Assembly (NCBI RefSeq): GCF_017303275.1
Contig: NZ_JAFKOJ010000004.1
Coordinates: 186,001 to 250,000 of the forward strand
Source of the DNA: Bacillus sp. NTK034
GTDB taxonomy: Bacteria > Bacillota > Bacilli > Bacillales > Cytobacillaceae
DNA: 64,000 nucleotides
Direction of reading: 5' to 3'
The first letter of the stretch is position 1, and the number at the start of each line of letters is the position of its first letter. Both the position numbers and the translations under genes were made by a program. Positions 36,955 to 45,021 of the stretch are shown in pieces. The notes beneath the pieces were generated by a model. That model made no database searches. It was not told the DNA's origin and saw nothing but the letters and a program-made list of their open reading frames with translations.

Positions 36955-37668
36955 ATGAAAAATAAACTCTACCTTTTAGCAGGCCTAATTTTGCTTGGGA
37001 TCGGCATCTATCTATCCATTACATTTTTTGGAGAAGAAAAAAAGGCTGAAAGCAGTCAAGCGATTGTAGCTTTTGGTGATTCGCTTACCTACGGGTATGG
37101 AGATGAAACGGAAGAGGGGTACATTGGCAGGCTGCAGAGCAAACTGGATCGGACATATCCGGAAAAGAATTATACAATAACAAATCATGGAGTGTATGGC
37201 TATAAATCTTCTGATGTCCTCCAGCAAATGCTCAAACCGAAGGTGGCACAGGATATCAAAAATGCAGATATGTTTATCGTATATATTGGAACAAACGATT
37301 TGCTGAAAAGCAACGGCGGAGATTTGTATCCGCTCCATCACGAAAATCTTGTTGAAGCTAAAGACATATATGAAGATAAACTGAATGGAATTCTGGAAAC
37401 ACTGGAAACCGCCAACATTGATGCACCTGTTATCCTGCTCGGGCTATACAATCCCTATCCGGACGGCGACCGGATTGAAAAATATATTGACCATTGGAAC
37501 GAATCCATAAGAATAAAAGCAGCAGAAGATAAAAATATTACCTTTATTTCTACCAATGAACTGTTCAAGGGGAAAAATAAGAAACAGTACTTCGCTGATT
37601 CGCTTCATCCGAATGGAAAGGGATATGAGATGATTGCTGATAAAATTATAGAGAATTACTCATTTTAG
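36955..37668 (+). CDS. SGNH/GDSL hydrolase, membrane-anchored or secreted
   Basis: 237 residues. One hydrophobic segment (about 5-25) precedes block I AFGDSLTYGYG (catalytic Ser), block III GTNDLL and block V DSLHPNGKGYEMIA (Asp and His). Esterase or lipase acting outside the membrane; resembles YpmR-type proteins of Bacillus. The ATG at 36955 follows AAAGGAAC; the frame extends to 36904 without a site. Confidence 0.9.
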   Translation: MKNKLYLLAGLILLGIGIYLSITFFGEEKKAESSQAIVAFGDSLTYGYGDETEEGYIGRLQSKLDRTYPEKNYTITNHGVYGYKSSDVLQQMLKPKVAQDIKNADMFIVYIGTNDLLKSNGGDLYPLHHENLVEAKDIYEDKLNGILETLETANIDAPVILLGLYNPYPDGDRIEKYIDHWNESIRIKAAEDKNITFISTNELFKGKNKKQYFADSLHPNGKGYEMIADKIIENYSF

Positions 37669-37759
37669 GTTCTTGGCTTTTTACATTCTTATAAAAAGCG
37701 CTTCTGCCAAGACTTTGTTTTCTTATATGCTGTGATAACGCTAATATGATATTTTTGTG

Positions 37760-37950
37760 TGTTGATTGGAGCGGAAGGTGCGAGATCCTCGAAAATGCTG
37801 CCGCATTTCCTTCGTGCGGTGATTATTCGTGGATGCTTATTCAAAGTCCTGCGGGAGTAGCGGGACAGGTGAGACCCCGCAGACGCGGAGCGTCGAGGAG
37901 GCTCACCGCCTGCCCCGCGGAAAGCGAGTGCCTGCAGCGGAAATCAACAC
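37760..37950. repeat. GC-rich dispersed foldback element, ends GTTGATT...AATCAAC
   Basis: Begins GTTGATTGGAGCGGAAGG and ends GCAGCGGAAATCAACA. The inner half from 37848 on (TCCTGCGGGAGTAGCGGGAC..., then GACCCCGCAGACGCGGAGCG, GGCTCACCGCCTGCCCCGCG) is a set of nested GC-rich stems. This is a common intergenic repeat of Bacillus relatives. A short open frame at 37746-37988 is a by-product. A decayed copy lies at 10087-10132. Confidence 0.85.
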
Positions 37951-38086
37951 CCCCACTTCAACAGACAATATTTCCTTCATTTAATTGATAACACAATGTA
38001 ATCTTCCAGCAAAATCGGTGTAACCAAGCAGCGTTATACTCCTATATAAGGGAAGCTATTGCCTGGAAACAGAAGGGGAGGTCATT

Positions 38087-38431
38087 ATGGAGGATTATTT
38101 AGCCAAGTCTCTGGAAGAATGGAAAGAAGATATTTCTGAGGTTTTGGATCAGATTAATAATGAATATGAGGATGTAAAAAAAGAGCTTAAAGTTTATTCC
38201 TACAAATATGGAATTACTAAGCAGGTTATCCAGTCTACTGTGAACGAAGAGATTATTGATAATATCCGTGAAATGTATCATAAGCCTTTTGAAGAAAAGT
38301 ATAATGAATTGAAAGAATACATACGTGATTTGGATGAAAAACGAAAAGTATTCCAAATGTTTGTCAATAAAATCGACGAAGTGAAAAAGAAGGAAGCGCC
38401 TCGCACTGACCTGGCAGCAGCCTATAAATAG
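38087..38431 (+). CDS. Hypothetical helical protein, 114 residues
   Basis: Acidic/basic, nearly all-helical and probably coiled coil (SLEEWKEDISEVLDQINNEY..., EKYNELKEYIRDLDEKRKVF). No signal peptide, membrane helix or known motif. The ATG follows AAGGGGAGG and a clear terminator follows, so it is a real single gene. I do not recognise the family. Confidence 0.7.
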   Translation: MEDYLAKSLEEWKEDISEVLDQINNEYEDVKKELKVYSYKYGITKQVIQSTVNEEIIDNIREMYHKPFEEKYNELKEYIRDLDEKRKVFQMFVNKIDEVKKKEAPRTDLAAAYK

Positions 38432-38440
38432 GACACAACC

Positions 38441-38476
38441 ATAAAACCGTCTTTCAAGAAAGGCGGTTTTTATTAT
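38441..38476 (+). terminator. Intrinsic terminator after the 114-residue protein gene
   Basis: AAAACCGTCTTTC and GAAAGGCGGTTTT pair around a short loop, then TTATTAT. Confidence 0.88.
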
Positions 38477-38615
38477 AGAAGAAGCTATGCGACTCGAGGC
38501 TATGGAACCCCTCAGCCTGCAGATGTATTTTTAGAAATATGGAGGAAAATACTCCTTTGATTTTCTATAATGAAGAAGAGGCTGAAACTTTTAGCGCTTC
38601 ATTTCCGTATGACAG

Positions 38616-38775
38616 TTAAAGTGAAACTTCAATCAGTGGGGTTTTATTATCCCCCGCTGATTGTTAGTTGAACCAATCGGGCCTTTACGGGCAGTTTGAC
38701 CCCCCCGCTTATCCTCCATTGGTTTCTCTTAGTCTTGAAGTGGGGGTCTTACTGCCCGTTAGACTGCGATAAAGG
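38616..38775 (+). repeat. Structured dispersed element upstream of yvlA (copy 1 of 2)
   Basis: Begins TTAAAGTGAAACTTC and ends CTGCGATAAAGGA, the last bases serving as yvlA ribosome binding site. First hairpin AATCAGTGGGG/CCCCCGCTGATT; then the invariant GTTAGTTGAACCAATCGGGC; second hairpin GGGCAGT..GACCCCC pairing with GGGGGTC..ACTGCCC. Copy 2 at 55051-55204 has different bases in both hairpins, but they still mostly pair. Confidence 0.85.
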
Positions 38776-38786
38776 AGCTGAAAACA

Positions 38787-39101
38787 ATGGAAACAAGAAA
38801 AGTTCTGTCTGCTTTAAGCTATTTTAGCATTATGTTCGCAGGATTTATTTTTCCGCTCATTGTATTTTTTGCATCAGAGGACACGGAAGTGAAGCGGCAT
38901 GCCAAGAGTGCATTCTTATCACATTTGATTCCGCTGGTTCCTGTTCCGTTTATTGTTTTTGCTGCTGTGACCCAATTCACAGTAAATGATCAGGAAATCC
39001 CGGTATTTTTTCTTGCAGCTGTCGGCATCACAATTATTCTGCTATTAATTGTACTAATCTGGAATATCATTAAAGGGGTAAAAGTCCTGATACAAGAATA
39101 G
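38787..39101 (+). CDS. yvlA: DUF4870-type membrane protein (YvlA-like)
   Basis: 104 residues with three hydrophobic segments and the DUF4870 pattern LSYFSIMFAGFIFPLIVFF...VKRHAKSAFLSHL. First gene of the yvlABCD group, which in B. subtilis belongs to the sigma-W envelope-stress response. The ATG follows AAAGGAG supplied by the structured element. 24 bp before yvlB. Confidence 0.82.
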   Translation: METRKVLSALSYFSIMFAGFIFPLIVFFASEDTEVKRHAKSAFLSHLIPLVPVPFIVFAAVTQFTVNDQEIPVFFLAAVGITIILLLIVLIWNIIKGVKVLIQE

Positions 39102-39125
39102 AAAATAATAGAGGAGGGCCAAAGA

Positions 39126-40235
39126 ATGAAAGAGGAACGCAAACGTATTTTGAAAATGGTCGAGGATGGAAAGCTTACTGTTGACGAAGCATTAACTCTA
39201 TTGGAGCAGCTTGAAAAAACAAATCAGACGATGGAACAAAAGCAGGAGGATTTAATTAAGGAGCTATCTGCTGAAGTTAAGTTTGAAGAAGCTAAAAAGG
39301 GTGAGCCATACAGCTCAAAGCATCAAAGTGCCAAGGAAAAAATCATTGATTTTGTAGATTCAGCATTTAAGAAAGTGAAGGATTTGGATCTTGATTTTAA
39401 TTTTGGGAAAAGTGTTGAGATCTCTCATATATTTCAGCATGCAGACGCATACTTAAAAGATCTGGACATTGATGTTGCCAATGGGACAGTTAAGGTGATT
39501 CCATGGGAGCAAAGTGATGTCCGCGTTGAATGCAGAGCAAAGGTCTATCGTGTGGATAATCAGGATGAAGCACGCAGAAATTTCCTGAAGGATGTTATTT
39601 TTGCCATTGAAGGGCAAAGGCTGAGGTTTTCCACTCAGCAAAAGTGGATGAAGCTTGAAGCGGTTATCTATATTCCAAAATCTGAATATGAAAATGTGAA
39701 AATCCGCATGTTTAATGGCCCGGTTGAAAGTCAAAACTTAACAGTGGAAAACTTTAAAGCGAAAACAGCCAATGGAAAGATTACGGTTAGTGATTTAAAC
39801 AGTAAAAATGTTGAGGCTGAAACAGCCAACGGGCAGATTACCATTCAAAAAAGCCGCATCGATCATGTAGAAGCCGAAACGTTAAATGGTGCAATTCTAG
39901 CTGAAGGAGACTTCAAAAAAGCCGAACTCCAATCTTTTAATGGCAATGTAACATGCAGGGCAGAAAATGAACGCTGTGAATGGATCGAAGCGAAGGCAGC
40001 GACAGGCAGCATCGACCTGTTTGTTCCGGATTTCGCAGCTGTAAGCGGAGAGCTTCGTACCAATCTGGGCAGTTTCCATCCTGATATTGAGGGTATTGAA
40101 GTAATAGAAGAAAAGAGCGAAGTGATTCAGAAAATGCTGCGCTTCAAGTCTGTAAAAGAAAGCGGCAGCGGACTTAAGCTGAGGGCTGACTCAAAAACAG
40201 GTGCGATCACGATCAAACGGTCAACTGCCTGGTAA
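39126..40235 (+). CDS. yvlB: DUF4097 beta-strand repeat protein (YvlB-like)
   Basis: 369 residues. The N-terminal 32 residues (KEERKRILKMVEDGKLTVDEALTLLEQL) form the short helical domain common to SHOCT-like adaptor proteins. The remainder from about 110 is DUF4097, a beta-helix-like repeat with recurring AKTANGKITV, AETANGQITI, AETLNGAILA. Part of the yvlABCD stress group, probably a scaffold near the membrane. The ATG follows GAGGAGG. Confidence 0.9.
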   Translation: MKEERKRILKMVEDGKLTVDEALTLLEQLEKTNQTMEQKQEDLIKELSAEVKFEEAKKGEPYSSKHQSAKEKIIDFVDSAFKKVKDLDLDFNFGKSVEISHIFQHADAYLKDLDIDVANGTVKVIPWEQSDVRVECRAKVYRVDNQDEARRNFLKDVIFAIEGQRLRFSTQQKWMKLEAVIYIPKSEYENVKIRMFNGPVESQNLTVENFKAKTANGKITVSDLNSKNVEAETANGQITIQKSRIDHVEAETLNGAILAEGDFKKAELQSFNGNVTCRAENERCEWIEAKAATGSIDLFVPDFAAVSGELRTNLGSFHPDIEGIEVIEEKSEVIQKMLRFKSVKESGSGLKLRADSKTGAITIKRSTAW

Positions 40236-40261
40236 AGTCTAAGTAAATTGGCTGTTGATAG

Positions 40262-40533
40262 ATAGCATGAAATTAAAGCGCCAGCTTTTAGGAGGAGCGC
40301 CTACCCCCTCGAGGTCACAAGCTTGTCTAGTTGCGGCTCCTAGGGACTCGGGATCATAAGCCGTTTCCTTTCAGAAGGAAAAACGCCTTCTTACAGGAAC
40401 CGTCTTATGCCTGTCGTCCCTGGGCAGTCGCCTCCACATTTCTGGCAATCCTCCCAAAAAGGCAAAGAACGCCTTTCCGTGAGGCTCGTCTTGTGCTTGT
40501 CGGGGGTGGGCAAGGCGCTTCCGCTTTTCCTGA
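40262..40533 (+). repeat. Dispersed GCGCC-family element (copy 2), between yvlB and yvlC
   Basis: Starts near AAAGCGCCAGC and ends GTGGGCAAGGCGCTTCCGCTTTTC. It contains several foldbacks, such as CCTTTCAGAAGG and AAGGCAAAGAACGCCTTTCC. The end is the reverse complement of the start of the element after secA (6491). Open frames inside are by-products. Confidence 0.8.
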
Positions 40534-40560
40534 TAGATAAGAATGTATAAATTTTGAAGT

Positions 40561-40757
40561 TAGATAACTGTCTAGCTCCAGGCGCCATCGGCTCTCGGGT
40601 CTAAGCCAATCCGGCCAAAAGGTTAAAGAACAACCTTTCAGCCGGCTCGTCTTATGCTTGAGGCCCACAGGATGTGGGCCATGAGACGTTGCCACAGGAC
40701 GTGGCGTTTTTAGTCTGCGTGCCTTCATTAAGCGGGCGCCTTCCGCTTTTCTTGATA
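40561..40757 (+). repeat. Dispersed GCGCC-family element (copy 3)
   Basis: Starts GATAACTGTCTAGCTCCAGGCGCC and ends GGGCGCCTTCCGCTTTTC. Internal foldbacks include GGTTAAAGAACAACC and CCCACAGGATGTGGG. It stands head-to-tail behind copy 2 and ends 13 bases before yvlC. Confidence 0.82.
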
Positions 40758-40770
40758 GGAGGGTTTCTTT

Positions 40771-40965
40771 ATGAATAAATTGGTTCGTTCCCGTGGCAAC
40801 CGGAAATTAGCGGGTGTATTAGGCGGCTTATCAAAATCGATCGGTATAGATCCTACTATACTCAGGGTGATTTTCATTGTTTTATTATTTACAACAGGTG
40901 TTTTCCCAATGACACTCATTTATGCTCTGCTTGTGTTCGTGCTTCCGAATGAAGAGGTGCTGTAG
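40771..40965 (+). CDS. yvlC: PspC domain protein (YvlC-like)
   Basis: 64 residues: NRKLAGVLGGLSKSIGIDPTILRVIF is the PspC domain, with one membrane helix (IFIVLLFTTGVFPMTLIYALLVFVL). PspC proteins sense or respond to membrane stress. The ATG follows TAGGAGGG. Three bases separate it from yvlD. Confidence 0.92.
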   Translation: MNKLVRSRGNRKLAGVLGGLSKSIGIDPTILRVIFIVLLFTTGVFPMTLIYALLVFVLPNEEVL

Positions 40966-40968
40966 GAA

Positions 40969-41328
40969 ATGAGATGGATTCTGGGAATTTTGATTAATGC
41001 GGTCTTATTTGTAGCGATCGCCGGATTTTTTAAGGATTCGTTTTACTTGTCCGGATTCGGGGCTGCAATTGGTGCCAGCTTCATGCTTTCCATCCTGAAC
41101 ATTCTCGTGAAACCAATCCTGATTATATTAACTCTGCCAGTCACTGTTTTAACGCTTGGTCTGTTTTTGTTCGTCATCAATGCTGTTACGTTAATGATTA
41201 CAGATGGCTTTATGGGGGATTCATTTGAAATTGCCGGGTTTGGCACAGCGATTCTTGTATCTGTGATCATGTCAATTGTTAATCTGATCATTCAAAAAGC
41301 GATCCTTGAACCGGCGAGGGAAAAGTAA
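40969..41328 (+). CDS. yvlD: Phage-holin-4-like membrane protein (YvlD-like)
   Basis: 119 residues, four transmembrane segments (RWILGILINAVLFVAIAGFF ... NLIIQKAILEP). Fits the phage holin family 4/YvlD group. Translationally coupled to yvlC. Likely a member of the envelope-stress group; molecular role unknown. Confidence 0.9.
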   Translation: MRWILGILINAVLFVAIAGFFKDSFYLSGFGAAIGASFMLSILNILVKPILIILTLPVTVLTLGLFLFVINAVTLMITDGFMGDSFEIAGFGTAILVSVIMSIVNLIIQKAILEPAREK

Positions 41329-41334
41329 ATGCGT

Positions 41335-41369
41335 TAAAAAGCCAGCATCCGTGATGATGCTGGCTTTTG
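41335..41369. terminator. Bidirectional terminator between yvlD and the amidase gene
   Basis: AAAGCCAGCATC and GATGCTGGCTTT pair around CGTGAT, flanked by A on the left and T on the right. Confidence 0.9.
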
Positions 41370-41370
41370 G

Positions 41371-42036
41371 CTATTCAATGATGGTGGCATTAAAACCGTC
41401 CTTCTGCAGATTCCCGGCAAGTTTCTCGGCAAGCTGCTTTTCTGAAAATGCCACTTGAACTTTATATTGTTTGAGTTTATCATTCTTTCTTAAGTCATAT
41501 TGTTCGGCGATGGCTTTTACAATAGCTTGTGCACAGCGTTTCCGATAGAGAGGGGTGCGGAGAAGGGAAGCTTCTTCTTTATTGGTCATAAACCCGCATT
41601 CCACAAGTACAGCAGTCATTTTTGTCTCGCGAAGAACCTGGAAATCAGCTGTTTTGACTCCCCGGTCCCGCAAGCCTGTAGAACTGATTAAGTTTCGCTG
41701 TATCTTTTGGGCTAATGCGAGTGCTTCCCGAGGCTTAGAAGGGTAGACATATGTTTCGATTCCGCCTGCACTGTTCCATCCGCCTGTTCCGTAAGCATTA
41801 GCATGGATGGACACATAGCAGTCCGCGTTTTGTTTATTTGCCAGCGCGGTCCTTTCGGCAAGCGGCACGTCCCGTTCATCGGAATGGGCAAAGATAACTT
41901 CTGTGTTTTGATACTTCCCCAGCATCTCCTTTGTCAGGTCCGCAACAGCACGGTTAAATTCATATTCTTTCATTCCGTCAGGGCTTTGCTTGCCGGAGGT
42001 GCTGTATCCATGGCCGGCATCCAGTATGATTTTCAT
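41371..42036 (-). CDS. N-acetylmuramoyl-L-alanine amidase, Amidase_3 type, with SPOR-like end
   Basis: 221 residues. The catalytic domain begins IILDAGHGYSTSGKQSP and has the zinc-binding His/Glu set (GHG, EYEFNRAV, SIHANAYG) and the final catalytic Glu in LVECGFMTN. The last 35 residues (YKVQVAFSEKQLAEKLAGNLQKDGFNATII) look like a SPOR domain that binds denuded glycan. No signal peptide, as in CwlC, which acts in the mother cell, and in phage endolysins. The ATG at 42036 follows AAAGGAGCG; the longer frame to 42219 overlaps nagR and is rejected. Confidence 0.88.
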   Translation of the reverse strand: MKIILDAGHGYSTSGKQSPDGMKEYEFNRAVADLTKEMLGKYQNTEVIFAHSDERDVPLAERTALANKQNADCYVSIHANAYGTGGWNSAGGIETYVYPSKPREALALAQKIQRNLISSTGLRDRGVKTADFQVLRETKMTAVLVECGFMTNKEEASLLRTPLYRKRCAQAIVKAIAEQYDLRKNDKLKQYKVQVAFSEKQLAEKLAGNLQKDGFNATIIE

Positions 42037-42115
42037 CTGATCGCTCCTTTCATATAATAAAATATTCTCATGTATATAATATGGACAAACCTTCCAAAAG
42101 GACATGATAAAATGA

Positions 42116-42153
42116 AAATAGGAGAAAACCCTGATGGGCTTTCTCCTATTTTG
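42116..42153 (-). terminator. Terminator of the nagA-nagB-nagR operon
   Basis: AAATAGGAGAAA and TTTCTCCTATTT pair around a CCC/GGG-containing loop; it overlaps the last codons of nagR. Confidence 0.75.
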
Positions 42154-42877
42154 CAGCGCGCTGCATCGTATGAACGAATTTGTAGCGGTCTGCGCGGTAT
42201 GCTGATTTGACAAGCTCAAAAGGCGTGCCGTCCTCTAAAAAGGAAGTTCGGACAATAAGCAATACAGGCGACCCAGGTTCGACCTGAAGGTGGTTTACTT
42301 CGGTTTCCTTAGCGATAGAGGCTTCAATTTGCTGGGTTGCTTCACTGATGGTCAGGGACAATTTTTCTTCAATATGCTGGTAAAGTGACTTGTTGATTAT
42401 TTCTTCCGTAAGCCCTTTTACGAGATTTGCAGGCAGACAGGTGGTTTCCAGCGCCATTGGCAGATTATCTGCCATACGCACCCGTTTTATTTCATAAACA
42501 GGTGTGTTTTCTTTTATATCAAGCTTTCTCGCCAGCTGCGGCTCGGCCGGGATGATTTCAAATGAAATGAGACGGCTGCTCGGCACCATGCCGCGTTCTT
42601 TCATATCTTCCGTAAAGCTGGTCAATCCCTGAAGCTTTTGTTCGACCTTCTGCTTATTGACGAAAGTTCCGCGTCCTTTTTGCCTGTAAAGATAACCATC
42701 GTTGACGAGGTTGTTTAATGCCTGTCTGACTGTCATGCGGCTAATCTGGTATTGCTCAGAATACTCGCGCTCTGAAGGGATTGCTTCATCAGGCTTTAAT
42801 ATGCCGTTTTCTATTAATTGTTTAATATACTCTTCCAATTGGTGATATATCGGGATGGGTGATTGCTTATCGATCAT
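42146..42877 (-). CDS. nagR: GntR/HutC family repressor NagR (YvoA)
   Basis: 243 residues. An N-terminal winged helix (PIYHQLEEYIKQLIENGILKPDEAIPSEREYSEQYQISRMTVRQALNNL) is followed by a UTRA effector domain (about 90-235). The homolog YvoA/NagR of B. subtilis represses nag genes and is released by GlcNAc-6-phosphate or glucosamine-6-phosphate. Last gene of nagA-nagB-nagR, 29 bp behind nagB. Matching operators lie before nagA and murP. Confidence 0.95.
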   Translation of the reverse strand: MIDKQSPIPIYHQLEEYIKQLIENGILKPDEAIPSEREYSEQYQISRMTVRQALNNLVNDGYLYRQKGRGTFVNKQKVEQKLQGLTSFTEDMKERGMVPSSRLISFEIIPAEPQLARKLDIKENTPVYEIKRVRMADNLPMALETTCLPANLVKGLTEEIINKSLYQHIEEKLSLTISEATQQIEASIAKETEVNHLQVEPGSPVLLIVRTSFLEDGTPFELVKSAYRADRYKFVHTMQRAAK

Positions 42878-42906
42878 GGGAATTCTCCTATCACTATTAG
42901 TAGTGC

Positions 42907-43644
42907 TTACCGATCCTTACTGACAAGACTGAGTGCCTCTTCATCGGCTATGATTGTCACATTCGCATGCAGCTTCAAAGCTGATGCAGGAAATTGTTCA
43001 TCAGGTTCAGCATAAATCAGCTGCCTGATAGCTTCTGCCTTGGCTGAACCTGAAGCGAGCAGGAGGATTTCCCGGCTATCAAGAATCGAAGCGATTCCCA
43101 TAGTTATCGCTTGAGCTGGAACATCTTCAATAGAATTGAAGAACCGTGCGTTAGCCTTTCGAGTGCTTTCCGCCAGGTCCACGACATGGGTACGGCTGTG
43201 AAAAGACGTTCCCGGTTCGTTGAAGCCGATATGTCCATTGCGTCCAATTCCCAGCAGCTGCAGGTCAATATCTACCAGTTCCTTAATCAGCTGCTCATAC
43301 CGTTCGCATTCCTGTGACATATCTTCTGCTGCTCCATTGGGAAGGTGCGTGTTTTCCAGCCGGATGTCCAATTGATCAAATAGTTCACTATTCATGAAAT
43401 GCCTGTAGCTGCTAGGGTCGGAAGGTGGCAGGCCGATATATTCATCCAAATTAATCGTCGTGATTTTTTCGTAAGAAGTGCCATTTTTTTGATGATCATT
43501 AATCAGTTCGGCATAAACTCCTTTTGGTGTACTGCCGGTTGCAAGCCCTAATGTCATATCTGGCTGCAGCCGAATTTTTTCAATCATCAGCTGGGCCGCT
43601 TTTTGGCTCATATCGTTATAATCGGCTGTTCGAATGATTTTCAA
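42907..43644 (-). CDS. nagB: Glucosamine-6-phosphate deaminase
   Basis: 245 residues. Converts glucosamine-6-phosphate to fructose-6-phosphate and ammonia. Conserved LGLATGSTPKGVY, TINLDEYIGLP, LGIGRNGHIGFNEPG and SRTHVVDL segments are present. It starts with TTG (43642-43644) behind GAGGTGA and overlaps the nagA stop codon in TTGA, so translation is coupled. Confidence 0.97.
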   Translation of the reverse strand: MKIIRTADYNDMSQKAAQLMIEKIRLQPDMTLGLATGSTPKGVYAELINDHQKNGTSYEKITTINLDEYIGLPPSDPSSYRHFMNSELFDQLDIRLENTHLPNGAAEDMSQECERYEQLIKELVDIDLQLLGIGRNGHIGFNEPGTSFHSRTHVVDLAESTRKANARFFNSIEDVPAQAITMGIASILDSREILLLASGSAKAEAIRQLIYAEPDEQFPASALKLHANVTIIADEEALSLVSKDR

Positions 43645-44831
43645 GGTCTTTTCACCTCGCGTTCAAAGGCTTTGACTCCTCTGCAGAAAGTCATGGCAAC
43701 CTCAAGGTTCTCATCAAGTACAACCAGGTCGGCATCCTTGCCTTCCGAAATGCTGCCTTTCCGGTCAAACATATTGAGCTGTCTGGCAGGGTTGCTGCTC
43801 GCAAGCTGGACAGCTTCAGACAGCTGAATATCAGTAAAATCAATCATGTTTTTTATGGAATCTTTCATTTTTAAGATGCTTCCAGCCAGTGTGCCATCAG
43901 CAAGCAGTGCCTGGCCATTTTCAACCTTTACATCCTGTCCGCCAAGATCATAATGGCCATTTTTCAGGCACTTTGCTCTCATGGAATCCGTTATCAGGAT
44001 CATACCATCCGGGCCCTTGGCGTTCAGTGCAAGCTTGATCATCTCAGGCCGGACATGGATTCCATCAGCAATCATTTCAACTATCAATTCTTTGAATAAA
44101 AGCGAAGCACCGGCTACTCCTGGTTCACGGTGATGCATGCCTCTCATTCCGTTAAAAAGGTGAGTCACCTGCTTAGCTCCCGCCTGTACAGCTTTCTCCA
44201 TTTCTGTAAAAATGGCATCGCTATGGCCGATTGAAGGAACAACGCCGTTTTCACTTAAGTAGCGGATAAACTCATAGCCATTTGCTTTCTCAGGTGCAAG
44301 TGTAATCAGCTTGATGGTTCCATTTGCTGCTTCCTGCCATCGCTTAAAAAGTTCAATATCAGGCTCAAGTATATGATCCTTCGGCTGGGCTCCGCCTCTT
44401 GCTTCATTAATAAACGGGCCCTCCAGGTGAATTCCGATAACTTCTGCCTGGCCAGGAGTATTTTGTTCTTTTTGAAAGTGAGCTGCATTGACCAGCGCGG
44501 CTTCTATTTTTTCCTTTTCCTGTGTGATCGTCGTGGCCAGGAAGCTGGTAGTCCCTTCTTCAGGCAACACGCTGGCCATCGTGTTAAGTGCCTCAAATGT
44601 TGCATCCATTGTATCGGCACCGCCAGCACCGTGAATGTGAACATCAATAAACCCCGGACTGATTGTATGCTCAGGGGAAAGCTCTATGATTTCTGTATCC
44701 TGGCCGACGGCAGGAAGCTCCTCCAAAGTTCCAGTTTTTAAGATTCGCTCATTTTCTATTAAAATAAATCCTTGATCAATCATGCGGTTTTCCAGAATAA
44801 TTCTAGCGTTTTTCAGTAATAGACGGCTCAT
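43641..44831 (-). CDS. nagA: N-acetylglucosamine-6-phosphate deacetylase
   Basis: 396 residues. Amidohydrolase superfamily: GFIDVHIHGAGG metal site near residue 60, HLEGPFINEARGGA, the later His in SIGHSDA and HLFNGM, and the catalytic Asp in LITDSMRA. It makes glucosamine-6-phosphate for NagB. The ATG follows GGAGATGA. First gene of the nag operon, with two NagR-like operators upstream. Confidence 0.97.
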   Translation of the reverse strand: MSRLLLKNARIILENRMIDQGFILIENERILKTGTLEELPAVGQDTEIIELSPEHTISPGFIDVHIHGAGGADTMDATFEALNTMASVLPEEGTTSFLATTITQEKEKIEAALVNAAHFQKEQNTPGQAEVIGIHLEGPFINEARGGAQPKDHILEPDIELFKRWQEAANGTIKLITLAPEKANGYEFIRYLSENGVVPSIGHSDAIFTEMEKAVQAGAKQVTHLFNGMRGMHHREPGVAGASLLFKELIVEMIADGIHVRPEMIKLALNAKGPDGMILITDSMRAKCLKNGHYDLGGQDVKVENGQALLADGTLAGSILKMKDSIKNMIDFTDIQLSEAVQLASSNPARQLNMFDRKGSISEGKDADLVVLDENLEVAMTFCRGVKAFEREVKRP

Positions 44832-44864
44832 TTTTTAATTCATCTCCGTTTGAATGATACTTTT

Positions 44865-44893
44865 ATTATAAAAGGTTTGTGTTTAGATGTCTA
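44865..44893 (-). promoter_or_regulatory. nagA promoter with operator over the -35 region
   Basis: On the minus strand TAGACA (44893-44888), a 17-bp spacer and TATAAT (44870-44865). The -35 hexamer is the centre of the NagR-like operator at 44886-44901. Confidence 0.8.
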
Positions 44894-44901
44894 TACCAGT
44901 T
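44886..44901 (-). promoter_or_regulatory. NagR-like operator 1 upstream of nagA
   Basis: AACTGGTATAGACATC on the minus strand, a TGGTATAGACA-type site typical of HutC/NagR regulators. Confidence 0.8.
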
Positions 44902-44925
44902 GAGATAATTAGCTCAATATGGTGT

Positions 44926-44941
44926 TTTGGTCTATACAACT
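44926..44941 (+). promoter_or_regulatory. NagR-like operator 2 upstream of nagA
   Basis: TTTGGTCTATACAACT, 40 bp (about four helical turns) from operator 1, an arrangement that could let two repressor dimers act together. Confidence 0.72.
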
Positions 44942-44944
44942 AAA

Positions 44945-44980
44945 AGAGGATAGAAAGCGGCTGGACGCTTTCTATCCTAT
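44945..44980 (-). terminator. Terminator-like hairpin behind murQ
   Basis: AGGATAGAAAGCG and CGCTTTCTATCCT form a perfect thirteen-base stem, followed on the minus strand by CTTTTAG. It separates murQ from the nag promoter. Confidence 0.75.
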
Positions 44981-45021
44981 TATTTTGAATTTGAAGGTAA
45001 ATTCATACAATTTATATCTGT

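Noticed and set aside
37746-37988. 80-residue open frame
   Set aside because: It lies inside the GC-rich dispersed foldback element and has no ribosome binding site.
40331-40728. Short open frames between yvlB and yvlC
   Set aside because: They are readings of the dispersed GCGCC-family elements on both strands.
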